Below are positions 1 through 10,200 of a stretch of DNA of 54,596 nucleotides, piece after piece. The DNA lies in NCBI GenBank assembly GCA_947589315.1, contig CANPZE010000017.1:1-54596 (forward strand), in the 5' to 3' direction. The DNA comes from an uncultured Lachnospiraceae bacterium (GTDB lineage: Bacteria; Bacillota; Clostridia; Lachnospirales; Lachnospiraceae). Made by a program: the position numbers and the translations under genes. Below the pieces are notes generated by a model. That model searched no databases. It was not told the DNA's origin and was given only the letters and a program-made list of their open reading frames with translations. Every line of letters begins with the position of its first letter. The stretch's first letter is position 1.

Positions 1-1283
1 GTATACAGTCCCTTATCTGCCGCAAGCCTCTCTGCCTTGCTTAATTCCTTCTCAAGCTCTTTTCTCAGGTCTGCCCGGCTGTCCGTGACCGTTGCCGTCA
101 CATTGACCTGCCAGGGGCTGTAGTAGGGCGACCGTTCCACGCGTACCCAGATGCTTTGGCTCCCTGCATCCCGGATCACAGGGATCTCTTCTGTGAAAGT
201 CCCGTATTTCTCGCTGCTGTAGGTGACCACGTCCCCCTCCTGCAGGCCCTCTACCCGGACTGCCTCATGCTCCTGCGCATCATACTCCCCTTCATAGGGG
301 ACTGCCTTCAGGTCCTCATCCTCCGGCTCCGGCAGGTATTCCAGGTTGGTATAGCCTGCGCTGGTAAAATACTTTTCAGAAAGGCTGTAATGGGGTATTT
401 TGATCTTCTCATACAGCCCCAGCTCTTTCGCTTCTATAAACATACTATTATAAGTAAGAGAATGGATCTCCAGAACGCTCAGCTTATCCTTATATGTCCC
501 GTCACCATTCTGGGACAATAATCTGCCATTGATTTCCTGGATCGCCTTGGGCAGCGCCAGACTGGTGAGCCCACTCCCCCTAAATGCATACCAGTCGATC
601 TTAGTCACTGTATCCGGGATGTCCAGGTGTTCCAGGGAGGAACAGCCATCAAAGGCCGACCGGGGGATCTCTGTCAGATTGTCCGGCAGGGTCACTCGTT
701 TTAATCCGGCAGCTCCGTATAATCCATAATCCCAATCTGTCACGGTAGAGGGAAGCTCAATCTCCTCTAAAGCATTGCATCCGCTAAAGGCCTGGGGTCC
801 CAGGCAGGTTATCCCCTCTGGGAGCGTCACCTCCCTTAATGCCGTGCAGCCCTTAAAAGCGCAATTGTTTTGATTATCCTGCATCTGGGACGAATCATCT
901 AAGACGGCCATATCGCAGATCGTAGAAGGAAATTTTACAGATTCCAGCGAAGTGCAGTTCTCAAATGATGATGCTTCTATCCTTGTATATCCCTCCGGTA
1001 TCACCACAGAGGTAATGGATGTATTATTTTTTATGGCATTTTGTCCCACCGTATACATAGGGATCATGACAGAGGATCCCTCTGCCTTAGGCAGGGAGGC
1101 AGGCAGTGTTATATCTGTCTCAGATCCGGTATATCCCAGGATCTCGCCCCCTGTATTGTATTTCCATCCATTGTAGGTAAGTGGATCTGCGGCCTGCGCC
1201 CTTTTCGGACTGCCCACTCCGGCTAAACACTGCAGTGTTAGCGCACAGATCAGCGGAATGACCAGTGTTTTTTTTCTTTTCAC
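1..1283 (-). CDS. BspA-like leucine-rich-repeat surface protein, 3' end outside window
   Basis: About 427 codons are open in one frame from a GTG at 1283 to the window edge, so the C-terminus is missing. A GAGGGGGGA ribosome site lies 4 bases before the GTG. The N-terminus (VKRKKTLVIPLICALTLQC...) is a Sec signal peptide, followed by LRR_5/BspA-type repeats (GCTALREVTL, NCTSLESVKF) and the start of a FIVAR-like helical region at the edge (ELEKELSKAERL). It is a close paralogue of the next gene upstream; long stretches are nearly identical in DNA. It begins 12 bases after that gene's stop, so they are co-transcribed. BspA-type proteins are exported and often bind host matrix or other bacteria; the ligand here is unknown. 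Strong on family, none on function. Confidence 0.88.
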   Translation of the reverse strand, partial: MKRKKTLVIPLICALTLQCLAGVGSPKRAQAADPLTYNGWKYNTGGEILGYTGSETDITLPASLPKAEGSSVMIPMYTVGQNAIKNNTSITSVVIPEGYTRIEASSFENCTSLESVKFPSTICDMAVLDDSSQMQDNQNNCAFKGCTALREVTLPEGITCLGPQAFSGCNALEEIELPSTVTDWDYGLYGAAGLKRVTLPDNLTEIPRSAFDGCSSLEHLDIPDTVTKIDWYAFRGSGLTSLALPKAIQEINGRLLSQNGDGTYKDKLSVLEIHSLTYNSMFIEAKELGLYEKIKIPHYSLSEKYFTSAGYTNLEYLPEPEDEDLKAVPYEGEYDAQEHEAVRVEGLQEGDVVTYSSEKYGTFTEEIPVIRDAGSQSIWVRVERSPYYSPWQVNVTATVTDSRADLRKELEKELSKAERLAADKGLY

Positions 1284-1295
1284 ACAATCCCCCCT

Positions 1296-3272
1296 CTATT
1301 TGATTTTTACCTTTTTAATACTGCTCCAGGAAGAGTATTGCTTCTTGCCTTCTGATTTTCTCCAGGCGCGGATCCTCACATAGCAGGTTTTCCTGCTCTT
1401 CAATCCCCCAAGAGTCTTAGAGGTAGCCGTTCCCTTCCCGATGGTTACTTTCTTTGCTTTCTTCATGGTTTTCTGATAGCTGTATGCAAGCTGATAACCG
1501 GATGCACCCGTTATCTTCTTCCATTGCAGCGTCATCTTTTTCTTTTTAAGAGAAACTGCCTTCTTTAACGTAGGCTTTTTCAAGCTTTCGGGAGACTGCA
1601 GGTCAGGTTCCGGAGTAGATGTTGCCAACTGTCCCGGCGTGGGAGCCGGTGAGCCTGGTGCGTCTGTAGTTCCCGGTACTCCTGTAGTCCCTGGCGTATC
1701 TGTAGTTCCCGGTACGCCTGTAGTCCCCGGTACTCCTGTAGTCCCCGGTGCGTTTGTAGTCCCCGGTGCATCTGTAGTTCCCGGCTCGTCTGTAGTCCCT
1801 GGTGTGTCTGTAGTTCCCGGCTCGTCTGTAGTCCCTGGCTCAGACGATTGCAGGATCAGTCCGGTACGTGCTTCCTTTAATTTCTCCAGCGAGGCAGTCA
1901 ATTCCCCGGCCAGCGTCCCCTCTTTTTCCAGGATTGCTTTTACCTGAGATACTGCCTGCTCTAATATTTCCCAGCTTTCCTGCGTATACATATCCTTTTC
2001 CGGGATCATGCGTTCTACCTTACTCAGTTCCTTTTCCAGTTCCTGTTTCAGATCTGCCCGGCTGTCTGTGACCGTTGCCGTCACATTGACCTGCCAGGGG
2101 CTGTAATAGGGCGCCCGCTCCACGCGCACCCAGATACTTTTACCCTCTTCATTTTGGATGACAGGGATTTCTTTCGTATAAGTTCCATACTTCTCAGCAG
2201 CATATGTGACCACATCACCTTCCTGCAGCCCCTCTACTTCTACTGCCTCATGTTCCTGTCCATCGTACTCCCCTTTATAAGGTACTGCCTTCAGATTCTC
2301 ATCTTCCGGTTCCGGCAGATATTCCAAATTGGTATAGCCTGCGCTGGCAAAAGACTTTTCGGAAATACTGTAATGCGGCAGTCTGATTTTCTCAAATTTT
2401 TCCAGATGCTTCGCAGACAGGAAAGTCCCATCATAAGTAAGAGAATGAATCTCCAGCACTCCCAGCTTATCCCTGGCCGTCCTGTCCGGATTGAGCGTAT
2501 CCGGAAGGCCATGCAGCTCCTGGATTGCCTTTGGAATCACCATATCAGTAATCAGCGTACCGTCAAAAGCTTCATAATCAATCATAGTCACTGTATCGGG
2601 AATATCCAGATGTTCCAAGGAGGAACAGCCTTTAAAGGCGGCTCTCGGGATCGTTGTCAGATCCTCCGGCAAGCTTACGCGCTTCAATCCACCGGCTTCA
2701 CACAATCCAAAAGACCAATGGGTCAATGTAGAAGGAAGCTTAATCTCCTCTAAAGCATCACAATTCGTAAAGGCTCTCGCCCCCAGATAAGTCATTCCCT
2801 CCGAAAGAGTTACTTTCTTTAACGCTGTACATCCCCCAAATGCAGCATTAAGATTACTGTCACCTTTCAGATCGCTAACATTCAGTTCCGGCATATCTGT
2901 GATAGTACCGGGAAGGACTGCGCTTTCCATAGCAATGCAGTCTGCAAATGCATGGTCTTTAATGACATTATATCCTTCCGGTATCGTCACAGAAGTAATC
3001 GTCTTATTCCCCTGAAATGCTCCTATTGCAATGGAATGCATTGTTATCATTCCATCCTGCCCTTCGCTCTTGGGTAGCCGTTCCGGCAAGATAAGTTCCT
3101 TTTCAGATCCGGTATACCCCAATAGCTCACCGCTTCGGCTATATTGCCATCCCTCATAAGTAAGGGGAGAATCTTCAGCAGCCTGTGCCTTCTCCGGACC
3201 GGCTGGTCCGGAGAGGCATTGTACTGCCAGTGCAAAGGTCAGGAGGATTGCTGTTTTCTTTCTTACTTTCAC
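1296..3272 (-). CDS. BspA-like LRR surface protein with PGTT repeats and FN3-like C-terminus
   Basis: 658 residues starting at GTG with AGGAGG seven bases upstream. Order of parts: signal peptide (1-31, ends KAQAA); BspA/LRR_5 repeats (about 60-320, e.g. GCTALKKVTL, GCSSLEHLDI); an Ig-like stretch (about 335-405); a FIVAR-like helical unit (about 410-470, YTQESWEILEQA); ten PGTT hexapeptides; and a basic fibronectin-III-like domain (about 565-658, WKKITGASGYQLAYS ... CYVRIRAW) ending in KKVKIK. No LPXTG sorting signal is present, so any retention at the surface must rest on the basic C-terminal domain (inference). It lies 38 bases after the upstream LRR gene and 12 before the downstream paralogue. 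Probable phase-variable expression through the switch at 12427-12662. Confidence 0.9.
   Translation of the reverse strand: MKVRKKTAILLTFALAVQCLSGPAGPEKAQAAEDSPLTYEGWQYSRSGELLGYTGSEKELILPERLPKSEGQDGMITMHSIAIGAFQGNKTITSVTIPEGYNVIKDHAFADCIAMESAVLPGTITDMPELNVSDLKGDSNLNAAFGGCTALKKVTLSEGMTYLGARAFTNCDALEEIKLPSTLTHWSFGLCEAGGLKRVSLPEDLTTIPRAAFKGCSSLEHLDIPDTVTMIDYEAFDGTLITDMVIPKAIQELHGLPDTLNPDRTARDKLGVLEIHSLTYDGTFLSAKHLEKFEKIRLPHYSISEKSFASAGYTNLEYLPEPEDENLKAVPYKGEYDGQEHEAVEVEGLQEGDVVTYAAEKYGTYTKEIPVIQNEEGKSIWVRVERAPYYSPWQVNVTATVTDSRADLKQELEKELSKVERMIPEKDMYTQESWEILEQAVSQVKAILEKEGTLAGELTASLEKLKEARTGLILQSSEPGTTDEPGTTDTPGTTDEPGTTDAPGTTNAPGTTGVPGTTGVPGTTDTPGTTGVPGTTDAPGSPAPTPGQLATSTPEPDLQSPESLKKPTLKKAVSLKKKKMTLQWKKITGASGYQLAYSYQKTMKKAKKVTIGKGTATSKTLGGLKSRKTCYVRIRAWRKSEGKKQYSSWSSIKKVKIK
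1660..1846 (-). repeat. 18-bp in-frame repeat array encoding PGTT hexapeptides
   Basis: About ten tandem 18-base units encode PGTT followed by two variable residues (DE, DT, DA, NA, GV). They separate the FIVAR-like region from the C-terminal domain. The unit is a multiple of three, so gain or loss of copies keeps the frame. Confidence 0.85.
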
Positions 3273-3310
3273 TTATTACCTCCTATTGCGCTATGCTTCA
3301 ATCTATTTCT

Positions 3311-6300
3311 CTATTTCACTTTTACCTTCTTAATATTGCTCCAGGAGGAGTATACCTTCCTGCCGCCTGCTTTTGCCCAGGCGCGGATCCGCACATAGCA
3401 GGTCTTCTTTCTCTTCAGGCCCCCTATGGTCTTCTTGGTCACTGCTCCCTTCTTTACTGTTACCTTCTTCGCTTTCTTCATGTTCTTCTTGTAGCTGTAA
3501 GCCACCTGGTAACCGGCAGCTCCCGCCACCTTCTTCCACTGGACCGTTACCTTCTTCTTCTTCGGGGAAGCCACCTTTTTCAGGGCAGGCTTCTTCAATT
3601 CTGTTGCCGGCTGCAGTGTAGGAATAGGCTCCGGTGATACAGTAGGTGTAACCTGCTGTCCCGGCGTAGGCGCCGGTGTGCCGGATGCTCCTGGTGCTTC
3701 GCTGGTTCCCGGCTGATCGCTGGTCCCTGGCTGGCCGCTGGTCCCTGGCTGGCTGCTGGTTCCCGGCTCATTGCTGGTTCCCGGCTGGCTGCTGGTCCCC
3801 GGTGCAGGCGTGGTGTTCCCAGATACAGCCACCAGATTTCTCCGGCCTTCTGCCATCTCTGCATTCAGCCCTGCCAGGTATTCAATATCATCCCGGCTGA
3901 TAGCGCTTCCATAAGTATCCAGATAGTTGCGCAGGTCATCATAAGGATAGAAGAAATCAATCCAGCTGGAAGTGGTATAATCTTCCTCTGCCAGCTTGCC
4001 AGCTTCTTCTGCGCTGGCCAGGAACAGCGTTCCCGCTGCTGCTACTACATCATCTTCTACTGCCAGTATGGCATTGACCTGGTCAAATATATTGCCCCCT
4101 TCCTGTTCCACCTGGGCAATCGCAGCATCCAATACCCCGGCAAAAACGTCATAGGCTTCTTCCGGATAATCTTCCCTTGCCATCCCCTCACAAGCCTGTC
4201 GGGTCTGCTCAAAACGGTCCTTAATAGTTTGGAAGCTGTACAGCTTGTTTCCATAATTATACGATGTGATATCGGACAACAGGGTATAGGTCGCCCCCTC
4301 GCAGAGGATCATCAGATCATCGGGAGTAGCCGCAAATACACTGTCCACCTGGGCATAATTATATAAAACATCCGCCCTCTGGACATTCATTTCTGTATAG
4401 TCCTCATTTAACAGGGCTACCTGTTTCAGGTTTTTACAATTATAAAATGCAAATTTTCCGATCAGCGTAACCGACTTGGGTACCAGAATCCTCTTCAGCG
4501 CCGCCTCTTCAAAGGCATTGGCGCCCACCGTCTGGATCCCCTCCGGCAGGATAAAGGGCTTATCTCCCAGACTCCTCAGATCCAATTTCTTGAAACATTC
4601 TGCCGGAATAACAGTAAATTGGGGAGTCTCCGGAAGGATCAGATCCGGCGCAGTAAACCTGCTAAACGCCCCTTCACCGATGGTAGTCACCGAATCCGGA
4701 ATCGTCAGGGGCGTTTGCAATACCATATTGCTAAAAGCGCCCTTGCCAATAATCTGCAGGCTCTCCGGAAGGATCAGCTGCTCCATGCTTTTTTCCGGCA
4801 GAGACGCTTCTCCCAGCTCAATCAACCCTGCGGGCAAGTCCAGACTATCCAATCCTATACAACCTTTAAATGCCTGTTTTCCAATCTTTGTCACAGCTGC
4901 GGGAATAGTTATTGTCTTTAGGCTTTTCATGCCGGCGAACATATAATCGCCAAGCCTGGTCTCCTGCACGCCTTCTGCCCAGACTACAGTCTGGATTTCT
5001 TCATTCCATATGCTCCAGGGCTGTTCCCCTTCCCTGGCAAAGTTCTTCTCTTCACTGTCCTCCCCAGTGACAGTCCCCATTTCCTGGGATGTTTTCTTGA
5101 TCGTCAGCGTCTTGCTGTGAGTGTCATAATCGTATTCGTCCTGCGTCAGCACTCCCTCTACACGGCACTGGACAGTATTACTGGAAGCGCTGAAATACTG
5201 GGCGGTAGGGGCAAGGTATCCCTTGATATAATAAATCCCCACCTGCTCCGGAATCTTTGTAGGCTCACCAGCATCAAACAACGTATCACAGGTACTGTCG
5301 GTATAATAATAATAGGTGACCTCAGACTGATCGGAGGTATTAGCCACAACCTGAGGCTGGAAGGCTTTTCCGCCTTTAATCTCATCCAGAGACAGCGCAT
5401 TCTCTTCCAGCTGGATAGACAGGCTGGCGGCTTTACGGTTCTTATCCTCCTGCGTCAGTATTTTAATCTTCTGGGCCAGTTCGGGTCTTTCCCCATCTTT
5501 GACATATCCTTTGGCATTTGCCAGCAATCCCCGTACCTCTGTCTGCAATCTTGCATTTGCTACATAGATATCCGGCGTGATACCGGAAGGAGGCAGGTTA
5601 TCCGCTGCCATAGGCACGGAAGATCCGTAGACCACTACCTGCTGCAGGGCAGTACAGTCTCTGATAAAGTCCCATTTAAGACTGGTCAGGGAAGACGCTG
5701 TCAGGAAAATGCTTTCCAGCTTCTTACAGCTGCTAAAGGCAGCGCTGTCGATCGTGACCACACTGGAAGGCAGTACCATTGAAGTAAAAGCGCATCCGCT
5801 AAAAGCGCCCTGTCCAATGGAGGTAATCTTACAATCCGCCGGGAAGGTAATCTGATCCAAAACCGTACAGCCGTTAAAAACATCCGCCCCAATGGAAGTA
5901 ATGCCACAGCCTGCAGGAAATACCACCTCTTCCAGGGCCGTACATCCCTTAAAGGTTTCTGGGGGAAGAGCAGTCACTCCAGTCCCCGCAGCAAACTCTA
6001 CCCGGCGCAGGGAAGTACATACGCCGAAAATATTCCCCCACGTACTTGTTCCCATAGTAGATACAGAAGCCGGTATGGTAATCTCAGTAAGATTGTTATT
6101 TCCATAAAAACAACTCCTTCCCAAAGATACCACCTTTTCTATTCCTGCAGGGAGCTGGGTAAGCTGGCTTCTGCTAAAGGCTGAATCCCCCAATGTTCTT
6201 GTATTTACAGGCAGTGTCACCTGCTCCAGACCACTGTTAGAAAAACAATTGTTACCAATGGTAGTAATCTTAGTATTCTTATCCAAGCCTACTACTTCCT

Positions 6301-7108
6301 TTAAGGAAGTGGTTCCCTGGAAAGCTCCTGCCGATAAGGTAGCACTGCCATACCCGGACAGATCCGGCGTCTTCTCCATGCTGCTGCAGCCGTCAAAACT
6401 GTTCTCCCCTATCGAAGATAGCTTTGATGATGTAAAACTGGTAAGTTTGCTACAAAATTGAAAGCATCTTGCAGGAACCACCGAGACCTGAGGCAAAGCA
6501 ATCTCCCTCACAGTACTGGATGCAAAACAATCCGTCCCCAGGGTGGTAATGGCGTCTGCCCCGATAATGTTCAGACTTCCCTCTGCACCACAGCTTCTAA
6601 AGGTACTGTTCCCCAAGGTCACCAGATCGGCCGCCTGGGAAAAGTCTACCTCCTGTACCTGGGAATACTGATAAAACGTATAGTTGCCTACAGATTGTAT
6701 GGTCCCTTTCAATACTATCTTTTTTATCCCGGTACCCTTACCGGTCTCCTTGCAGTACCAGGGAGCGCTCTCATAACTGGAAGCGTCATAGTTGGGCATA
6801 ATCGATTTGTTACTAATGGTCTTTTTGCCGGTAATGGTCAACACGCCGTCTTCCGCAGTAAACTGCCAGTCAAAGCTTCCCTCCGTACCATTTTTCAGGG
6901 TTCCCTTGATATCCTGGATCTGCGGCTCCTCTTCCTCCGCCTCTTCTGCCTTTCGGCTTGAGATCGTACCGGCCAGGTCTTTTTCAGAGCAGGTCTGCCG
7001 GTTCCCGGCCTGGCTGCCGACCTGGGAAGCGCTGGCAGACAGGGAGACAGGCTGCGCTGTCAACACCATGGCGGCCGCCATCACTATACTGATCTTCTTC
7101 TTCCACAT
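3311..7108 (-). CDS. Large BspA-like LRR surface protein (1265 aa)
   Basis: Signal peptide at 1-28 (MWKKKISIVMAAAMVLTAQP, cleavage near SASASQ). Two blocks of LRR_5/BspA repeats (about 120-490 and 710-900, units such as GCTALEEVVFPAG and FKGCIGLDSLDLPAG) flank Ig-like modules with the motif YYYYTDS ... GIYYIKG. A helical FIVAR-like region (about 960-1115) follows, then a PGTS hexapeptide array and a basic FN3-like domain (last 95 residues, WKKVAGAAGYQVAYS) ending KKVKVK. The start has GGAGAAATATACAGCG before the ATG. It is separated from the larger LRR gene upstream by a hairpin that may act as a partial terminator, and precedes the next LRR gene by 38 bases. Surface adhesin-like role is inferred from family only; no cell-wall sorting motif seen. 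Confidence 0.9.
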   Translation of the reverse strand: MWKKKISIVMAAAMVLTAQPVSLSASASQVGSQAGNRQTCSEKDLAGTISSRKAEEAEEEEPQIQDIKGTLKNGTEGSFDWQFTAEDGVLTITGKKTISNKSIMPNYDASSYESAPWYCKETGKGTGIKKIVLKGTIQSVGNYTFYQYSQVQEVDFSQAADLVTLGNSTFRSCGAEGSLNIIGADAITTLGTDCFASSTVREIALPQVSVVPARCFQFCSKLTSFTSSKLSSIGENSFDGCSSMEKTPDLSGYGSATLSAGAFQGTTSLKEVVGLDKNTKITTIGNNCFSNSGLEQVTLPVNTRTLGDSAFSRSQLTQLPAGIEKVVSLGRSCFYGNNNLTEITIPASVSTMGTSTWGNIFGVCTSLRRVEFAAGTGVTALPPETFKGCTALEEVVFPAGCGITSIGADVFNGCTVLDQITFPADCKITSIGQGAFSGCAFTSMVLPSSVVTIDSAAFSSCKKLESIFLTASSLTSLKWDFIRDCTALQQVVVYGSSVPMAADNLPPSGITPDIYVANARLQTEVRGLLANAKGYVKDGERPELAQKIKILTQEDKNRKAASLSIQLEENALSLDEIKGGKAFQPQVVANTSDQSEVTYYYYTDSTCDTLFDAGEPTKIPEQVGIYYIKGYLAPTAQYFSASSNTVQCRVEGVLTQDEYDYDTHSKTLTIKKTSQEMGTVTGEDSEEKNFAREGEQPWSIWNEEIQTVVWAEGVQETRLGDYMFAGMKSLKTITIPAAVTKIGKQAFKGCIGLDSLDLPAGLIELGEASLPEKSMEQLILPESLQIIGKGAFSNMVLQTPLTIPDSVTTIGEGAFSRFTAPDLILPETPQFTVIPAECFKKLDLRSLGDKPFILPEGIQTVGANAFEEAALKRILVPKSVTLIGKFAFYNCKNLKQVALLNEDYTEMNVQRADVLYNYAQVDSVFAATPDDLMILCEGATYTLLSDITSYNYGNKLYSFQTIKDRFEQTRQACEGMAREDYPEEAYDVFAGVLDAAIAQVEQEGGNIFDQVNAILAVEDDVVAAAGTLFLASAEEAGKLAEEDYTTSSWIDFFYPYDDLRNYLDTYGSAISRDDIEYLAGLNAEMAEGRRNLVAVSGNTTPAPGTSSQPGTSNEPGTSSQPGTSGQPGTSDQPGTSEAPGASGTPAPTPGQQVTPTVSPEPIPTLQPATELKKPALKKVASPKKKKVTVQWKKVAGAAGYQVAYSYKKNMKKAKKVTVKKGAVTKKTIGGLKRKKTCYVRIRAWAKAGGRKVYSSWSNIKKVKVK
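3685..3808 (-). repeat. 18-bp in-frame repeat array encoding PGTS hexapeptides
   Basis: Six PGTS units plus a PGAS unit (SSQ, SNE, SGQ, SDQ, SEA variants) occupy the same place in the protein as the arrays of the two neighbouring paralogues. Confidence 0.8.
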
Positions 7109-7147
7109 ATCGCTGTATATTTCTCCTTTCCTGATTTCCTGTCAGAC

Positions 7148-7176
7148 AAGAACAGGGGCTGCTGCAACAGCCCCTC
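7148..7176 (-). terminator. Hairpin between two LRR genes, possible partial terminator
   Basis: An 8-bp stem (AGGGGCTG at 7154-7161 pairing with CAGCCCCT at 7168-7175) with a 6-base loop lies between the 1560-aa and 1265-aa LRR genes. On the minus strand it is followed by TGTTCTTGTC, a poor U tract, so it may only reduce transcription of the downstream three genes. Confidence 0.5.
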
Positions 7177-7222
7177 TCCTTTCTTTTTCTGATCCATTGA
7201 GCAATCGCTTTCGCTTTCTGGA

Positions 7223-10200
7223 TTATTTAATCTTAGCCTTCTTTGCTCCGCTCCAGCTGCCATATGTCTTCTTACCGGAACTCTCTACATAAGCTCTTAC
7301 TTTTACGTAATATACTTTTGACTTCTTCAGCTTCTTAACGGTAACGGAAGCGGCATTCTTCTTAATCGTAACCTTCTTTGCCTTCTTAAAGTTCTTCTTC
7401 AGGCTGTATTGGATCTGATAGCCCTTCACACCGGAAATCTTCTTCCAGCTGATTTTCATCGCCTTCTTCTTTGCCTTTACCTTCACTCCTGTTACCTTCT
7501 TCGGCGGCTTTACCTCATCCCCGGAAGGAGTCTGGGTAGGCTGATCCGGTACTGGTGTGGGGCTTACAGCCGCAGGTGCGCTGGGCATCGGGCTTGCCGG
7601 CTGGTCGCTGGTTCCCGGTTCGCTGCTGGTTCCCGGCTCGCTGCTGGTCCCCGGCTCGCTGCTGGTTCCCGGCTCACTGCTGATCCCCGGCTCACTGCTG
7701 GTTCCCGGCTCACTGCTGGTTCCCGGCTCGCTGCTGGTTCCCGGCTCACTGCTGGTTCCCGGCTCGCTGCTGGTTCCCGGCTCGCTGCTGGTTCCCGGCT
7801 CGCTGCTGGTTCCCGGCTCGCTGCTGGTTCCCGGTTCGCTGCTGGTTCCCGGCTCGTTTGTCTCACCCGGGTCACTGATCTTCGCCAGATCTGTTTTAGC
7901 GGTATTTGCTGCCTTAAGCAGAGCCTCAAACTGGCTGACCTGTTCAGAGGTAGCTCCCGTTGCGTTTTCGCTCATAAAGGCGGCTACTGCTGCCTGCGCC
8001 TCTGTCAATGCCTTCCAGCTCTCCGGAGTATACTCCTCCTCGGCCAGTCCCTCTGTCAGAGCCGCCACACTCTCGGCTGCCAGCTCTGCCAGTCCGCCTT
8101 CGCCAAAATATGCTTCATTCAGGAAGGCTTCCGTCTGGTCGATGGTATCAGCCTGGTCAAAGATATTCACATCAGAACCCTCGCTAGTCATAGACTCTAT
8201 GGTCTCCTCCGCCATAGCAACGGTATCCTCCAGGAAGCTCTGCAATGCCTCTTCGCCATATACAGAAGTATCGAGTCCCTTATATGCCTCTATCACTGCC
8301 TGGAAAGCTTCTTTCTTTGTTGCAACAACATCGGCATAATCTACCACGTTGGTGTATCCATTCTCTTGCAACAGCGCCAGGGTATCCCCGGCTGCATAGA
8401 TCACAACATCCTCCGGACAGCCGGAAAGGAAGTTCTTCTGTACAATCCCTGCTGCTGTAGATTCTGTATGGTCTGTTTTCTTAATCGTAAATTTCTTTAA
8501 ACGGGTACAATTCTTAAAGCTTTCGGTCAGAATCTCCGCATGCTTATAAGGTGTATATTGGTCGTCCTCCATAATAACCTCTGTCACCCCAGCATCGGCA
8601 AAACCGGAACTCTCAACTCCAACATTAGACGGTATTGTAACCACACAGCTCTCAGACTGGCTTCCTGCATCAGTAAATGCACCGCTTCGTATAGTAGTAC
8701 TGTTCGTTGTTGATCCCGTTAATTTAGTAAACTCTATTTTTTCCAAAGCAGTACAGCCGCTAAATGCAGAATATGACACCTCACTTACCGAACCTAAATG
8801 GATATTTTTCAGGGATTCACAGTTGGCAAAGGCATTACTAACAATGCTAATTCCTGAACTATTCCACACATCCGGTAAAATAACCTGTTGGATCTTTACC
8901 CCCTTGAATGCAGAATTTCCTATTGAACGTAAACTGCATTTATTCTCCGCATCTGTCAGAAAATTCACTTCTTCCAGTCCAGAACCAACAAAAGCATCCG
9001 CTCCCACAGTAGTAACACTGGCAGGAATATCTATAGATTGCAGCAGAGTACAGCCGTTAAAGGCGTCCTCTCCTATGGACGTTATGGTATCCGGCAGCTG
9101 AATCTCCGCCAGAGAGGTACAATTTAAAAAGCTATCATTTGGAATATCGGCAGATGCCATCACTTCAGAAAAGCTTACCTGCTCCAAAAGTGTACATCCA
9201 GAGAAAGCAGCACTGCCGATCCCTTTTATATTTACTGCCGTTGTAAGCGCCTTATAATCCGTAAAGGACGGATTCTGGGTAAACTCCCCATCCTCTGCCC
9301 AGCGGACCTCCTGCAGCTCATTGGCAATATTAGGGAAACGATATTCCCATATCTTTAGCTTCTGGGAATCCTTAAGCTTCTTCAGTGTCAGCACCTTCTG
9401 CGCCGGATCATAGCTATAATCCTCGCCGTCATATTTTCCTGTTACCGTACCCATGATCCTGTTGCTGACACCAGCGAAATACCCATCGGTCGCTTCCATC
9501 TGGCCTTCAATGTAATATACTCCGCCTTCCTTAGGAACCTGGGTAGGCGCATCCGGATTGGCATACTCATATGTATTGTTGCCTGTACGGATATAATAAT
9601 AATAGGTAACTGTGCCATCGTAGTCTTTCTCCGACTCCTGGATGTTAAAGGACTCTCCCGGATTGATCGTATCCTTCTCCAGGCTGATCGTCAGGCTGGG
9701 CTGCTTCTTCAGCATGCTGGGATCAGCCACCTTAATCTTCTGTTCGTCCTCCCCCTTCGTTGCATCATCCTTATATACCGCATAAGCAGATAATGCTTCA
9801 CGGAACTTTTGCTGTTGCTCTGCATTTTTTACATAAATCGTGGCAGATACATCGCTGCTACTGGTAAACCCAAAGGCATTGCTGTTAATCGTCTCAATCT
9901 CTCCCCGGATAACCAATGTTTCCAGAGCTGACATTCCATTGAGTGCATACATTTCCAATGTCGTCACAGTCTCCGGCAGATCCAGGTATGTCACTGCTGT
10001 ACTGGCAAAAGCCGAAGTCAATGTGGTAATCTTGGTCTTTTCCAGTCCCTGTACTGTACTCAGGCTGGACGGAAATGCACGGCTCTCAATCTTTGTAATC
10101 TCCGGATTCAGCTTGATCTGGGTCAGAGATGTACAACTAGCAAAGGCGCTGCTGCCAATCTCCGTAATCGTATTGCTCAGGGTTACCTGGGAAAGCAGGG

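Noticed and set aside
7557-8339. Long plus-strand frames over the hexapeptide arrays reading as GSLLVPGS or VVPGTPVVPG repeats (also 1639-1947)
   Set aside because: They are antisense shadows of the 18-bp arrays; no ribosome site, and the minus-strand frames are continuous with signal peptides and LRR domains.
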